From Candidatus Arcticimaribacter sp. UBA7428 (GTDB lineage: Bacteria; Bacteroidota; Bacteroidia; Flavobacteriales; Flavobacteriaceae): a stretch of DNA of 5,118 bases. Numbering within the stretch: the stretch's first letter is position 1; every line of letters starts with the position of its first letter. This document shows, piece by piece, positions 1 through 5,118 of the stretch. The notes under the pieces are model-generated. The model was not told the DNA's origin and made no database searches. It saw nothing but the letters and a program-made list of their open reading frames with translations. The stretch is taken from positions 497 through 5,614 of the forward strand of contig DLQQ01000078.1 of NCBI GenBank assembly GCA_002477625.1, in the 5' to 3' direction. The position numbers and the translations under genes are program-made.

Positions 1-16
1 TTTTTTTAGAATTCAT
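1..16 (-). CDS. Start of a divergent gene, truncated by the window edge
   Basis: Read on the minus strand, an ATG at 16-14 is followed by four open codons (peptide start MNSKK) before the window ends. A good purine-rich ribosome binding site, AGGGAG, lies eight bases upstream. That is why I call a start here despite the tiny coding piece. The gene is divergent from anmK and shares the 95-base region between the two starts. Five residues are too few to identify a product. Acyl-CoA dehydrogenase genes can sit beside anmK in Flavobacteria as far as I recall, but nothing visible here tests that. Confidence 0.45.
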
Positions 17-24
17 TAAATTAT

Positions 25-30
25 CTCCCT
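25..30 (-). promoter_or_regulatory. Ribosome binding site of the divergent minus-strand gene
   Basis: The plus strand reads ctccct, so the minus strand reads AGGGAG, eight bases before the minus-strand ATG at 16-14. It is one of only two clear Shine-Dalgarno sequences in the window and is the main support for the divergent gene. It forms part of one arm of the inverted repeat at 19-46. Confidence 0.5.
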
Positions 31-37
31 ATTTTTG
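30..37 (+). promoter_or_regulatory. Candidate -7 element for anmK
   Basis: TATTTTTG matches the Bacteroidota -7 consensus TAnnTTTG exactly and would give a 5' leader of roughly 65-70 bases before anmK. No TTG is seen at the expected -33 position (about 5-10, which is T/A-rich). A second option is TTG at 69-71 with a 19-base spacer to taaattga at 91-98, but that box matches only four of six positions and would leave almost no leader. Both are tentative. Confidence 0.3.
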
Positions 38-46
38 GGATTAATT

Positions 47-76
47 CAAAATTCAGTCTCCTTTATTATTGTTTAA
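47..76 (-). promoter_or_regulatory. Candidate promoter of the divergent minus-strand gene
   Basis: On the minus strand GAATTTTG (54-47) matches five of six fixed positions of TAnnTTTG. A TTA (76-74), close to the -33 TTG, lies 19 bases upstream. Transcription would start near position 40, giving a leader of about 25 bases that contains the AGGGAG site. The assignment is by pattern only and weak, as AT-rich DNA offers many near matches. Confidence 0.2.
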
Positions 77-111
77 TGCGTGGCTTATGCTAAATTGAAA
101 ATTAATTCAAG

Positions 112-1179
112 ATGAAAAAAGAACACTTTTACGTAATAGGAGTTATGTCTGGGACCTCTCTTGACGGACTGGATTTGGCTTTGGTTGAGTTTGGTTTAAA
201 CGACGATAAATGGTCGTATCGTTTCGTGTCAACTACAACAAAATCCTATTCGAAATCTTGGCAAAAAAAATTAGAAGAAGCACGTTATTTAGCGGTCGAC
301 GCTTTAGCGGTCTTGGATCGAGATTACACAACATATTTAGCGGAAGAGATTCAGCTTTTTAGGAATCAAAACCCAGGGTATACAATTGATTTTGTTTGCT
401 CTCACGGGCATACGGTACACCATAAACCAGATCAGGGAATTACATTCCAAATTGGAAATCAAAAGGAATTGTCTTCGCTACTCAAGACATCAGTGGTTTG
501 CGACTTTAGAGTTCAGGATGTAGCCCTAGGTGGCCAAGGAGCTCCTTTGGTTCCCGGGGGAGAATACTATCTTTTTTCGGAATATGAGGCTTGTGTCAAC
601 TTAGGTGGTTTTGCTAATGTCAGCTTGCTGAAACAAGATCAACTCATCGCTTTTGATGTGGCTGCCGCCAACTTAATTTTCAATACGTTCGCGCAAAAAC
701 TGAATTTACCTTATGATGCTGATGGGAAAATTGCCGCTCAAGGACTGTTGATCCCATCACTTTTAGAAGAGCTTAATGCCCTGCCTTATTATAAGCTCGA
801 GTTTCCAAAATCTTTAGGAGTAGAATGGATAACGGACCAGTTAACACCAATTCTCAATGCTTGCGATCAAGAGAAAGTCACGGATTTAATGCATACCTAT
901 TCAGTACACTTAGCCAGACAACTTGTGAATGTATTGCCGAAGTCAGGGAAAGTATTATTTAGTGGTGGTGGGACTCATAACCTTTTTTTAATGCAACAAA
1001 TTCAGACGATAAGTACAGCTGAAATATGCATTCCAAATGATTTAATGATCGATTATAAAGAGGCAATGATTTTTGGATTTTTAGGACTTTTAAAACATCT
1101 TGGGGAGGATAATTGTTTTGCTTCCGTCACGGGTGCACGACACAACCATTCTACTGGCGTTATATTTGAATATAATTAA
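112..1179 (+). CDS. anmK: Anhydro-N-acetylmuramic acid kinase
   Basis: This cytoplasmic kinase of the ASKHA fold phosphorylates 1,6-anhydro-MurNAc from cell-wall turnover while opening its anhydro ring, giving MurNAc-6-phosphate. The 355-residue length is near the usual 360-380. The N-terminal phosphate-binding motif GVMSGTSLDGLD spans residues 10-21. SHGHTVHHKP follows at 97-106, then DFRVQDVALGGQGAPLVP at 131-148 and NLGGFAN at 163-169. Asp182 sits where E. coli AnmK has its catalytic aspartate. The nucleotide-binding SGGGTHN is at 284-290 and the late KEA motif at 316-318. The usual DTGPxN around the catalytic Asp reads DVAAAN here. The ATG start puts the first motif at the normal distance, and no strong ribosome binding site precedes it. 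No other peptidoglycan-recycling gene is in view; the next gene lies 93 bases on and probably has its own promoter. Confidence 0.96.
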   Translation: MKKEHFYVIGVMSGTSLDGLDLALVEFGLNDDKWSYRFVSTTTKSYSKSWQKKLEEARYLAVDALAVLDRDYTTYLAEEIQLFRNQNPGYTIDFVCSHGHTVHHKPDQGITFQIGNQKELSSLLKTSVVCDFRVQDVALGGQGAPLVPGGEYYLFSEYEACVNLGGFANVSLLKQDQLIAFDVAAANLIFNTFAQKLNLPYDADGKIAAQGLLIPSLLEELNALPYYKLEFPKSLGVEWITDQLTPILNACDQEKVTDLMHTYSVHLARQLVNVLPKSGKVLFSGGGTHNLFLMQQIQTISTAEICIPNDLMIDYKEAMIFGFLGLLKHLGEDNCFASVTGARHNHSTGVIFEYN

Positions 1180-1217
1180 GCATTAATTAATATTTAATTT
1201 ATATTTTAGACCCAATA

Positions 1218-1249
1218 TTGCACAAAAAAATTCAAATCTTTTAGTTTTA
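1218..1249 (+). promoter_or_regulatory. Candidate promoter of nhaD
   Basis: TTG at 1218-1220 is followed, after a 21-base spacer, by TAGTTTTA at 1242-1249, which matches five of six fixed positions of the Bacteroidota -7 box TAnnTTTG. Transcription would begin near 1254-1256, leaving a leader of about 18 bases. An alternative -7 box, TATATTTT at 1200-1207, also matches five of six but lacks a clear TTG at the right distance. The -7 box overlaps the inverted repeat CTTTTA-GTTT-TAAAAG at 1238-1253. Confidence 0.35.
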
Positions 1250-1253
1250 AAAG
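1238..1253. repeat. Small perfect inverted repeat before nhaD
   Basis: CTTTTA and TAAAAG form a perfect six-base inverted repeat around a four-base centre (GTTT), directly followed by the eight-base palindrome AAGCGCTT (1251-1258). It covers the candidate -7 box and could be an operator. It is short and AT-rich, so chance is a real possibility. Confidence 0.25.
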
Positions 1254-1272
1254 CGCTTCAATACTTATCTCC

Positions 1273-2601
1273 ATGGAAATCATTTTAGTATCTATTTTTG
1301 TTTTAGGTTATTTGGCAATCACATTAGAGCATACGTTGAAAATTGATAAACTAATCCCAGCCTTAGCTATGATGGCTATACTCTGGGCAATAATTGCTTT
1401 AAACCACATGCCTGTATTTGAGGTAGATACTAATTTAAAGCAATTGGTTCCTACTCATATAGACGAGATTTTATTACACCATTTAGGGAAGACAGCAGAA
1501 ATTATAATTTTCCTTTTGGGTGCTATGACTATTGTTGAGATCATTGACTACTTCAATGGATTTTCTACCATCAAATCATTCATCAAAACAAAATCTAAGA
1601 AAGCCCTCCTCTGGATTTTTGCCATCCTCGCATTCATATTGTCAGCAATCATAGACAACCTTACTGCAACGATTGTTTTAATAACGATTTTACAGAAGGT
1701 AATTGCAGATCGAAATACACGGCTTTGGTTTGCAGGACTCATCATTATATCTGCAAATGCTGGTGGGGCTTGGTCACCAATTGGTGATGTGACCACCACC
1801 ATGTTATGGATTGCCAACAAAGTTACTACCGTGAAATTGATTACCTATTTATTCATTCCTTCTATGGTTTGTGTGGTAGTGCCTGTTTTTGTTGCCTCAT
1901 TATTACCAGCTTTCAAAGGGGAGATAGAAGCCAATGAAAATGAAGAGGGAGAAGTAGCCCATAAATACGGTTCTATTATGTTGTATTTAGGTCTTGCTGC
2001 AATTGTTTTTGTACCGGTTTTTAAAACCTTAACGCACCTACCTCCTTATGTAGGTATGATGTTCTCCTTGGCAGTTGTTTCTACCTTTGCTGAGATTTTT
2101 AGCGCAACTAAAATTAATATAACCTCTATAGATGGAGACAGTGATGCAGCATCAAGCCACAGTCCTGTTCACAAATCACTTTCAAAAATTGAATTACCGA
2201 GTATTCTTTTCTTCTTAGGGATTCTATTGGCAGTTGCTGCTCTTGAATCTTTAGGAATGTTATTTGGTTTTGCAGAAACGCTAAACACTGCCATACCCAA
2301 TACGGATATTGTGATCATGTTATTGGGAATTGGATCGGCCGTAATAGACAACGTACCCTTAGTAGCAGCCAGTATTGGAATGTTTTCTGAATCAATTGAT
2401 AATCCTTTATGGCACTTCATCGCTTTTTCTGCTGGTACCGGTGGAAGTATCCTGATTATAGGATCTGCCGCGGGAGTAGTAGCCATGGGGATGGAAAAGA
2501 TCGATTTCTTCTGGTACTTCAAAAACATATCGTGGTTGGCTTTTCTAGGATTTATTTCTGGCTCCACGACCTTTATGTTATTACGCGGTTTTATTGAGTA
2601 A
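1273..2601 (+). CDS. nhaD: NhaD-type Na+/H+ antiporter
   Basis: This inner-membrane antiporter of the ion transporter (IT) superfamily expels Na+ (and usually Li+) in exchange for protons, for salt tolerance and pH control. The 442 residues contain about ten to twelve hydrophobic segments. The N-terminal signature EHTLKIDKLIPAL is at 19-31. The two halves carry matching half-membrane motifs: IDNLTAT at 128-134 and IDNVPLVAA at 358-366. The NhaD hallmark NAGGAWSPIGDVTTT at 162-176 supplies polar residues (Asn162, Asp172, Thr174-176) in the transport path. AGTGGSILIIGSAAGVV at 387-403 is the corresponding C-terminal signature. Hydrophilic loops near 216-230 and 279-305 separate the halves. The length fits the family and nothing is missing. 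The ATG start begins straight in the first membrane helix, without the longer N-terminal extension some relatives have. The next gene, exbB, follows after 55 bases without a clear promoter or terminator, so co-transcription is possible. Confidence 0.95.
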   Translation: MEIILVSIFVLGYLAITLEHTLKIDKLIPALAMMAILWAIIALNHMPVFEVDTNLKQLVPTHIDEILLHHLGKTAEIIIFLLGAMTIVEIIDYFNGFSTIKSFIKTKSKKALLWIFAILAFILSAIIDNLTATIVLITILQKVIADRNTRLWFAGLIIISANAGGAWSPIGDVTTTMLWIANKVTTVKLITYLFIPSMVCVVVPVFVASLLPAFKGEIEANENEEGEVAHKYGSIMLYLGLAAIVFVPVFKTLTHLPPYVGMMFSLAVVSTFAEIFSATKINITSIDGDSDAASSHSPVHKSLSKIELPSILFFLGILLAVAALESLGMLFGFAETLNTAIPNTDIVIMLLGIGSAVIDNVPLVAASIGMFSESIDNPLWHFIAFSAGTGGSILIIGSAAGVVAMGMEKIDFFWYFKNISWLAFLGFISGSTTFMLLRGFIE

Positions 2602-2656
2602 TTTATACTTAATTGGCAGCTTTATCGTTCTATAGTTAAAACCTTATATCAACAGA

Positions 2657-3340
2657 ATGAAGATGTCTTTTTTTATACAAGCAACAGAAGAGTTAAGAAC
2701 AGAGAAAACACTATCTCTTATTGAGTTAATTAAAAACGGAGGTTTGGGCGGTCAGCTCATTATAGGCCTACTGTTTTTATTATTGATAATAGCACTTTAC
2801 ATTTATTTTGAACGCTGGTTTGCTATACGCTCCGCCCTTAAGATTGACGATAATTTTATGGATCAAATCCGGTTGTTTGTTTCCCAAGGTAAAATTGAAA
2901 CCGCTCAAGCCTTGTGTTTAAAAGAAGATGTTCCTGTTGCCCGTTTGATTGCTAAAGGAATAACCAGAATTGGAAAGCCCCTAGAAGACATCAATACCAC
3001 CATTGAAAATGCAGGACGTTTAGAAGTGTATAAGCTAGAAAGAAACGTAAGCGTGTTGGCAACCATTGCTGGAGCTGCGCCCATGCTGGGATTTTTAGGA
3101 ACCGTAATCGGAATGATTTTATCGATTTTTGAAATTTCGAATGCTGGTGGAAATATAGACATGAAGTTATTGTCAGATGGCTTGTACACAGCAATGACGA
3201 CTACGGTAGCGGGATTGATTGTTGGAATTATTGGATACATAACGTTCAATCATTTGGTTGCAAAAACCTCTAAGGTTGTGTATCAAATGGAAGCCATTTC
3301 TTTTGAGTTTTTAGATTTACTTAATGAACCTGCTGCCTAA
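2657..3340 (+). CDS. exbB: ExbB/TolQ/MotA-family proton channel subunit
   Basis: This is the pentameric inner-membrane scaffold of an Exb/Tol-type motor, which with ExbD passes protons and drives a TonB-like arm. The 227 residues show the family layout. The first membrane helix is at about 34-51, ending in YFERW. A cytoplasmic domain (about 55-125) follows, then two helices, about 130-156 (GAAPMLGFLGTVIGM at 139-153) and about 175-200. Pore-lining Thr149 and Thr183 align with Thr148 and Thr181 of E. coli ExbB. The site of E. coli Glu176 is Thr178 here, by hand alignment. The first start, ATG at 2657, and the ATG two codons later at 2663 cannot be told apart, as neither has a ribosome binding site. 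The stop overlaps the exbD start by one base (TAATG), so translation is probably coupled. TolQ is the nearest alternative name, but no tolB or pal is in view. Confidence 0.93.
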   Translation: MKMSFFIQATEELRTEKTLSLIELIKNGGLGGQLIIGLLFLLLIIALYIYFERWFAIRSALKIDDNFMDQIRLFVSQGKIETAQALCLKEDVPVARLIAKGITRIGKPLEDINTTIENAGRLEVYKLERNVSVLATIAGAAPMLGFLGTVIGMILSIFEISNAGGNIDMKLLSDGLYTAMTTTVAGLIVGIIGYITFNHLVAKTSKVVYQMEAISFEFLDLLNEPAA

Positions 3341-3735
3341 TGAATCTCAAAGGAAGAAATAAAATAACCCCCGAATTCAATATGTCGTCTATGACGGATA
3401 TTGTGTTTTTGTTGCTCATCTTTTTTATGATTGCTTCTACGCTGACCAAACAACTTGATACGATTGAGGTTAAATTGCCACAAGCCAAAGGGAAAACGGA
3501 AAACAGAAGCACCATTACGGTGACTATCAATAAGAGTAAGCGTTTTTATATCGACGATAGATTAGTTGCCAAAAGCAGTTTGCAAGCCCAACTACTGAGC
3601 ATCTTGAGTACTTCAGACTCTAGAGTAATTGTTCTACGTGCAGAGCAAAACGTCCCTATTGAAGAAGTAGTTTATGTAATGGGGATAGCCAATCAGAATT
3701 CAATTAAAATCGTTTTAGCTGTCGATGCACAATAA
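3340..3735 (+). CDS. exbD: ExbD/TolR-family biopolymer transport protein
   Basis: This is the proton-carrying partner of ExbB: a single-helix protein whose transmembrane Asp is protonated and released to drive the motor. A short cytoplasmic tail (1-18) is followed by the membrane helix at about 19-36, containing the signature MTDIVFLLLIFFM (18-30) with the essential Asp at residue 20. It corresponds to Asp25 of E. coli ExbD. A conserved LPQA (46-49) opens the periplasmic domain, which runs to residue 131 and ends in the usual beta-rich dimer region. The length is close to the typical 130-145. The start overlaps the exbB stop and lacks a ribosome binding site, so translational coupling is likely. 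The next gene's ATG is nine bases past the stop. Its order between exbB and a TonB-like gene supports the ExbD name, although TolR belongs to the same family. Confidence 0.94.
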   Translation: MNLKGRNKITPEFNMSSMTDIVFLLLIFFMIASTLTKQLDTIEVKLPQAKGKTENRSTITVTINKSKRFYIDDRLVAKSSLQAQLLSILSTSDSRVIVLRAEQNVPIEEVVYVMGIANQNSIKIVLAVDAQ

Positions 3736-3744
3736 CATTTGATC

Positions 3745-4602
3745 ATGGGTTTTCTAAACACACCACATAAAAAAAAGTCAGCGCTACTCACGAGTATGAT
3801 TACGCTGTTGCTCTTACTATTTTTTTCGTGGATAGGCCTTTCGTATTTCGATCCACCTATTTCCTATGGAATGGAAGTAAACTTTGGGACAACAAACCAA
3901 GGACAAGGAAATACGCAACCGAAACTTCCGCCCAAACAAGTGGAGCAACAAAAAGTACAGCCCAAGACTCAAGCTCCGAGGTCAACACCAAAAGCAGTAG
4001 CAATACAAACCCCAAAAGTAGCAACCCAAAAAGAGCCTTCTGTTCCTGTTGTGAAAAAGGAGACAAACACCACTCCAAAACCCAAAGTAGAAAAAAAGAA
4101 AACTCCCCCTAAAGAGGTGCAGGAAGAGGTCAAAAAAGTAGAACCTCCCAAACCAACGGTTTCAAAATCCACCAAGCAAGTACTCTCGAATTTATTGAAA
4201 GCTCCTGATAAGTCTGGGGAAACTCAGGAGGGTGAGGGAGACGATCAAGACCCAGGAGATAAAGGCAAGGTTGAAGGAAATCCGTATGCCAGTAGTTACT
4301 ATGGCACTGCAGGACTCGGTGGGAAAGGAAGTGGCTTTGGATTGAATGGAAGAAGCCTTCAGAACCAAGGATCAGTAACCCAAGAATGCAATCAAGAAGG
4401 TGTTGTTGTAGTCCGTATTACCGTTGATAAAAACGGAAATGTAGTTGCGGCAGAACCGGGGGTAAAGGGTACCACAAACTCCCATCCTTGTTTACTAGAA
4501 CCCGCCAAGAAAACAGCCTTTTTACACAAGTGGTTTTCTGATCCTAATGCACCGAGTAAACAGCTTGGCTTTGTTGTTGTTAACTTTAAATTAGGAGAAT
4601 AA
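3745..4602 (+). CDS. TonB-like energy transducer
   Basis: This is the probable third part of the ExbB-ExbD motor: an inner-membrane anchor with a long periplasmic arm that transmits force to the outer membrane. Of 285 residues, a Lys-rich tail (HKKK, 8-11) precedes one membrane helix at about 13-33. DPP (36-38) and VNFGT follow, resembling Bacteroidota homologues. A Pro/Lys-rich extended region (about 58-140) can span the periplasm. Next come an acidic stretch (159-172), a Gly-rich stretch (187-202) and a C-terminal TonB/TolA-like beta domain (about 207-285), with VVVVRITVDKNGNVV at 220-234. That domain lacks the usual YP motif and has Cys215 and Cys249. The helix has no His like that of the E. 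coli TonB SHLS motif. An in-frame TTG at 3739 would add two residues, but the ATG at 3745 agrees better with remembered homologues. Neither has a clear ribosome binding site. TonB itself or a TolA-like role are both possible, so no symbol is given. Confidence 0.85.
   Translation: MGFLNTPHKKKSALLTSMITLLLLLFFSWIGLSYFDPPISYGMEVNFGTTNQGQGNTQPKLPPKQVEQQKVQPKTQAPRSTPKAVAIQTPKVATQKEPSVPVVKKETNTTPKPKVEKKKTPPKEVQEEVKKVEPPKPTVSKSTKQVLSNLLKAPDKSGETQEGEGDDQDPGDKGKVEGNPYASSYYGTAGLGGKGSGFGLNGRSLQNQGSVTQECNQEGVVVVRITVDKNGNVVAAEPGVKGTTNSHPCLLEPAKKTAFLHKWFSDPNAPSKQLGFVVVNFKLGE
4593..4598 (+). promoter_or_regulatory. Ribosome binding site that sets the folC TTG start
   Basis: AGGAGA lies inside the last codons of the tonB-like gene, six bases before the TTG at 4605. 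It is the only strong Shine-Dalgarno sequence on the plus strand near a gene start. It selects the TTG over the later in-frame ATG at about residue 17, which would remove the conserved N-terminus. Confidence 0.65.
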
Positions 4603-4604
4603 TT

Positions 4605-5118
4605 TTGGATACATACGAGGATGTTCGAGCTTGGCTCTATAAGCAATTGCCCATGTATCAGCGACAAGGCGCTTCAGCCTATAAGCCTGGCTTGGAGAAA
4701 ATGCAAGCCTTTATGGCCTATTTAGGGAATCCTCATCAAGCGTTTTCTTCTGTTCATGTTGCAGGGACTAATGGGAAAGGATCTACTGCCCACATGATTA
4801 CATCGGTACTGATGGAAGCTGGATATACAATAGGTTTGTATACTTCTCCCCATTTAAAAGATTTTTCTGAACGCATACGCATCAACGGTATTGCAATTGA
4901 AACCACCTTTGTCGTTTCATTTGTTCAAGAGCATAAGGACTATTTTCTTGAGGCTCAACTTTCTTTCTTTGAGCTTACAGTTGGAATGTCATTTGCCTAT
5001 TTCAAAGAGCAACAAATCGATTTTGCCATTGTTGAGGTTGGCTTAGGGGGGAGGTTAGACGCAACCAACATCATCAGCCCTGTATTAGCTGTCATAACCA
5101 ATATTGGATTTGATCACA
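4605..5118 (+). CDS. folC: Folylpolyglutamate synthase / dihydrofolate synthase, N-terminal part
   Basis: FolC is a cytoplasmic Mur-ligase-family enzyme that adds glutamate to folates with ATP, and in many bacteria also joins glutamate to dihydropteroate. About 171 residues are present, out of an expected 400-430, before the window ends. The QLPMYQRQG start block is at 15-23. The ATP-binding P-loop AGTNGKGST is at 53-61, with Lys58 and Ser60. YTSPHLKDFSERIRING lies at 79-95. EVGLGGRLDATN at 144-155 holds the Mg2+/ATP-site residues, and TNIGFDH at 165-171 ends the visible part. The reading frame opens with a TTG at 4605, placed six bases after AGGAGA. No ATG exists between the previous stop and that block, and the first in-frame ATG (within LPMYQ) would cut into it. 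It follows the tonB-like stop by two bases, so it is probably co-transcribed. The link to the Exb motor is positional only. Confidence 0.95.
   Translation, partial: MDTYEDVRAWLYKQLPMYQRQGASAYKPGLEKMQAFMAYLGNPHQAFSSVHVAGTNGKGSTAHMITSVLMEAGYTIGLYTSPHLKDFSERIRINGIAIETTFVVSFVQEHKDYFLEAQLSFFELTVGMSFAYFKEQQIDFAIVEVGLGGRLDATNIISPVLAVITNIGFDH

Larger units (their letters stand above)
19..46. repeat. Imperfect inverted repeat in the divergent intergenic region
   Basis: The left arm (19-29, aattatctccc) pairs with the right arm (37-46, gggattaatt) with one bulge, around a seven-base T-rich centre. In minus-strand RNA this would be a hairpin whose distal arm contains the AGGGAG ribosome binding site. 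It could also be an operator. There is no U-run on a suitable side to suggest a terminator, and it lies between divergent starts. Confidence 0.35.

Noticed and set aside
1173..1200. AT-only inverted repeats after anmK (TAATTA twice, and AATTAA-TAT-TTAATT at 1185-1199) as a terminator
   Set aside because: The stems contain no G or C and no distinct U-run follows a stable hairpin. Such symmetry is expected by chance in DNA this AT-rich.
1548..1820. Antisense open frame inside nhaD
   Set aside because: It has no ribosome binding site or recognisable motif and mirrors a strongly conserved part of NhaD. The same holds for the antisense frame at 2169-2567.
2602..2656. A promoter for exbB in the 55-base gap after nhaD
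   Set aside because: TTG at 2613-2615 exists, but the following boxes (tatagtta, tagttaaa) match the -7 consensus poorly and at short spacing (15-17 bases).
3739..3744. TTG at 3739 as the start of the tonB-like gene
   Set aside because: It adds only Met-Ile before an ATG at 3745, has no ribosome binding site, and homologues as I recall them start at the ATG position.
3905..4140. A tandem DNA repeat in the Pro/Lys-rich region
   Set aside because: The codons for Pro and Lys recur, but no repeated unit of fixed length is seen at DNA or protein level.
3828..4175. Several overlapping open frames on both strands within the tonB-like gene
   Set aside because: The Pro/Lys-rich repeats of the real frame have few stops in other frames. 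The predicted peptides are low-complexity shadows without motifs or start signals.

Overview
The window looks like chromosome of a Bacteroidota species, most likely a member of the Flavobacteriales or a close relative. Coding sequence is moderately AT-rich and intergenic DNA strongly so. Shine-Dalgarno sequences are mostly absent, as is usual in this phylum, and candidate promoters resemble the Bacteroidota TTG / TAnnTTTG type. The third gene of the Exb cluster is of a kind I associate with Bacteroidota. No RNA genes, mobile elements, CRISPR arrays or signs of recent transfer were seen. No gene-free stretch exceeds 300 bases.

Layout. Positions 1-111 form a short divergent intergenic region. 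A gene on the minus strand appears to start at position 16 and leaves the window after five codons. On the plus strand anmK (anhydro-N-acetylmuramic acid kinase, 112-1179) comes first. After a 93-base AT-rich gap with a plausible promoter comes nhaD (Na+/H+ antiporter, 1273-2601). After 55 more bases comes a tight cluster: exbB (2657-3340), exbD (overlapping exbB by one base), a TonB-like energy transducer (from 3745) and folC (TTG start at 4605, cut off by the window end).

How the genes work together. ExbB, ExbD and the TonB-like protein should form one inner-membrane motor. It would use the ion gradient to do work on outer-membrane or periplasmic partners through a long Pro/Lys-rich arm. 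NhaD, just upstream, exchanges sodium for protons across the same membrane, so the two share an ion economy, though no direct link is shown. AnmK recycles cell-wall anhydro-MurNAc. FolC makes folylpolyglutamates and is probably coupled to the upstream gene by position only: its ribosome binding site lies inside the end of the tonB-like gene.

Most of the window is a well-understood housekeeping region. The points worth a second look are departures from textbook motifs: the TonB-like protein lacks the transmembrane His and the YP motif and carries a cysteine pair; ExbB has Thr where E. coli has a pore Glu; AnmK has an altered DTGP-type motif; and the divergent promoter region has a hairpin over the minus-strand ribosome binding site. 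I found no convincing new system.
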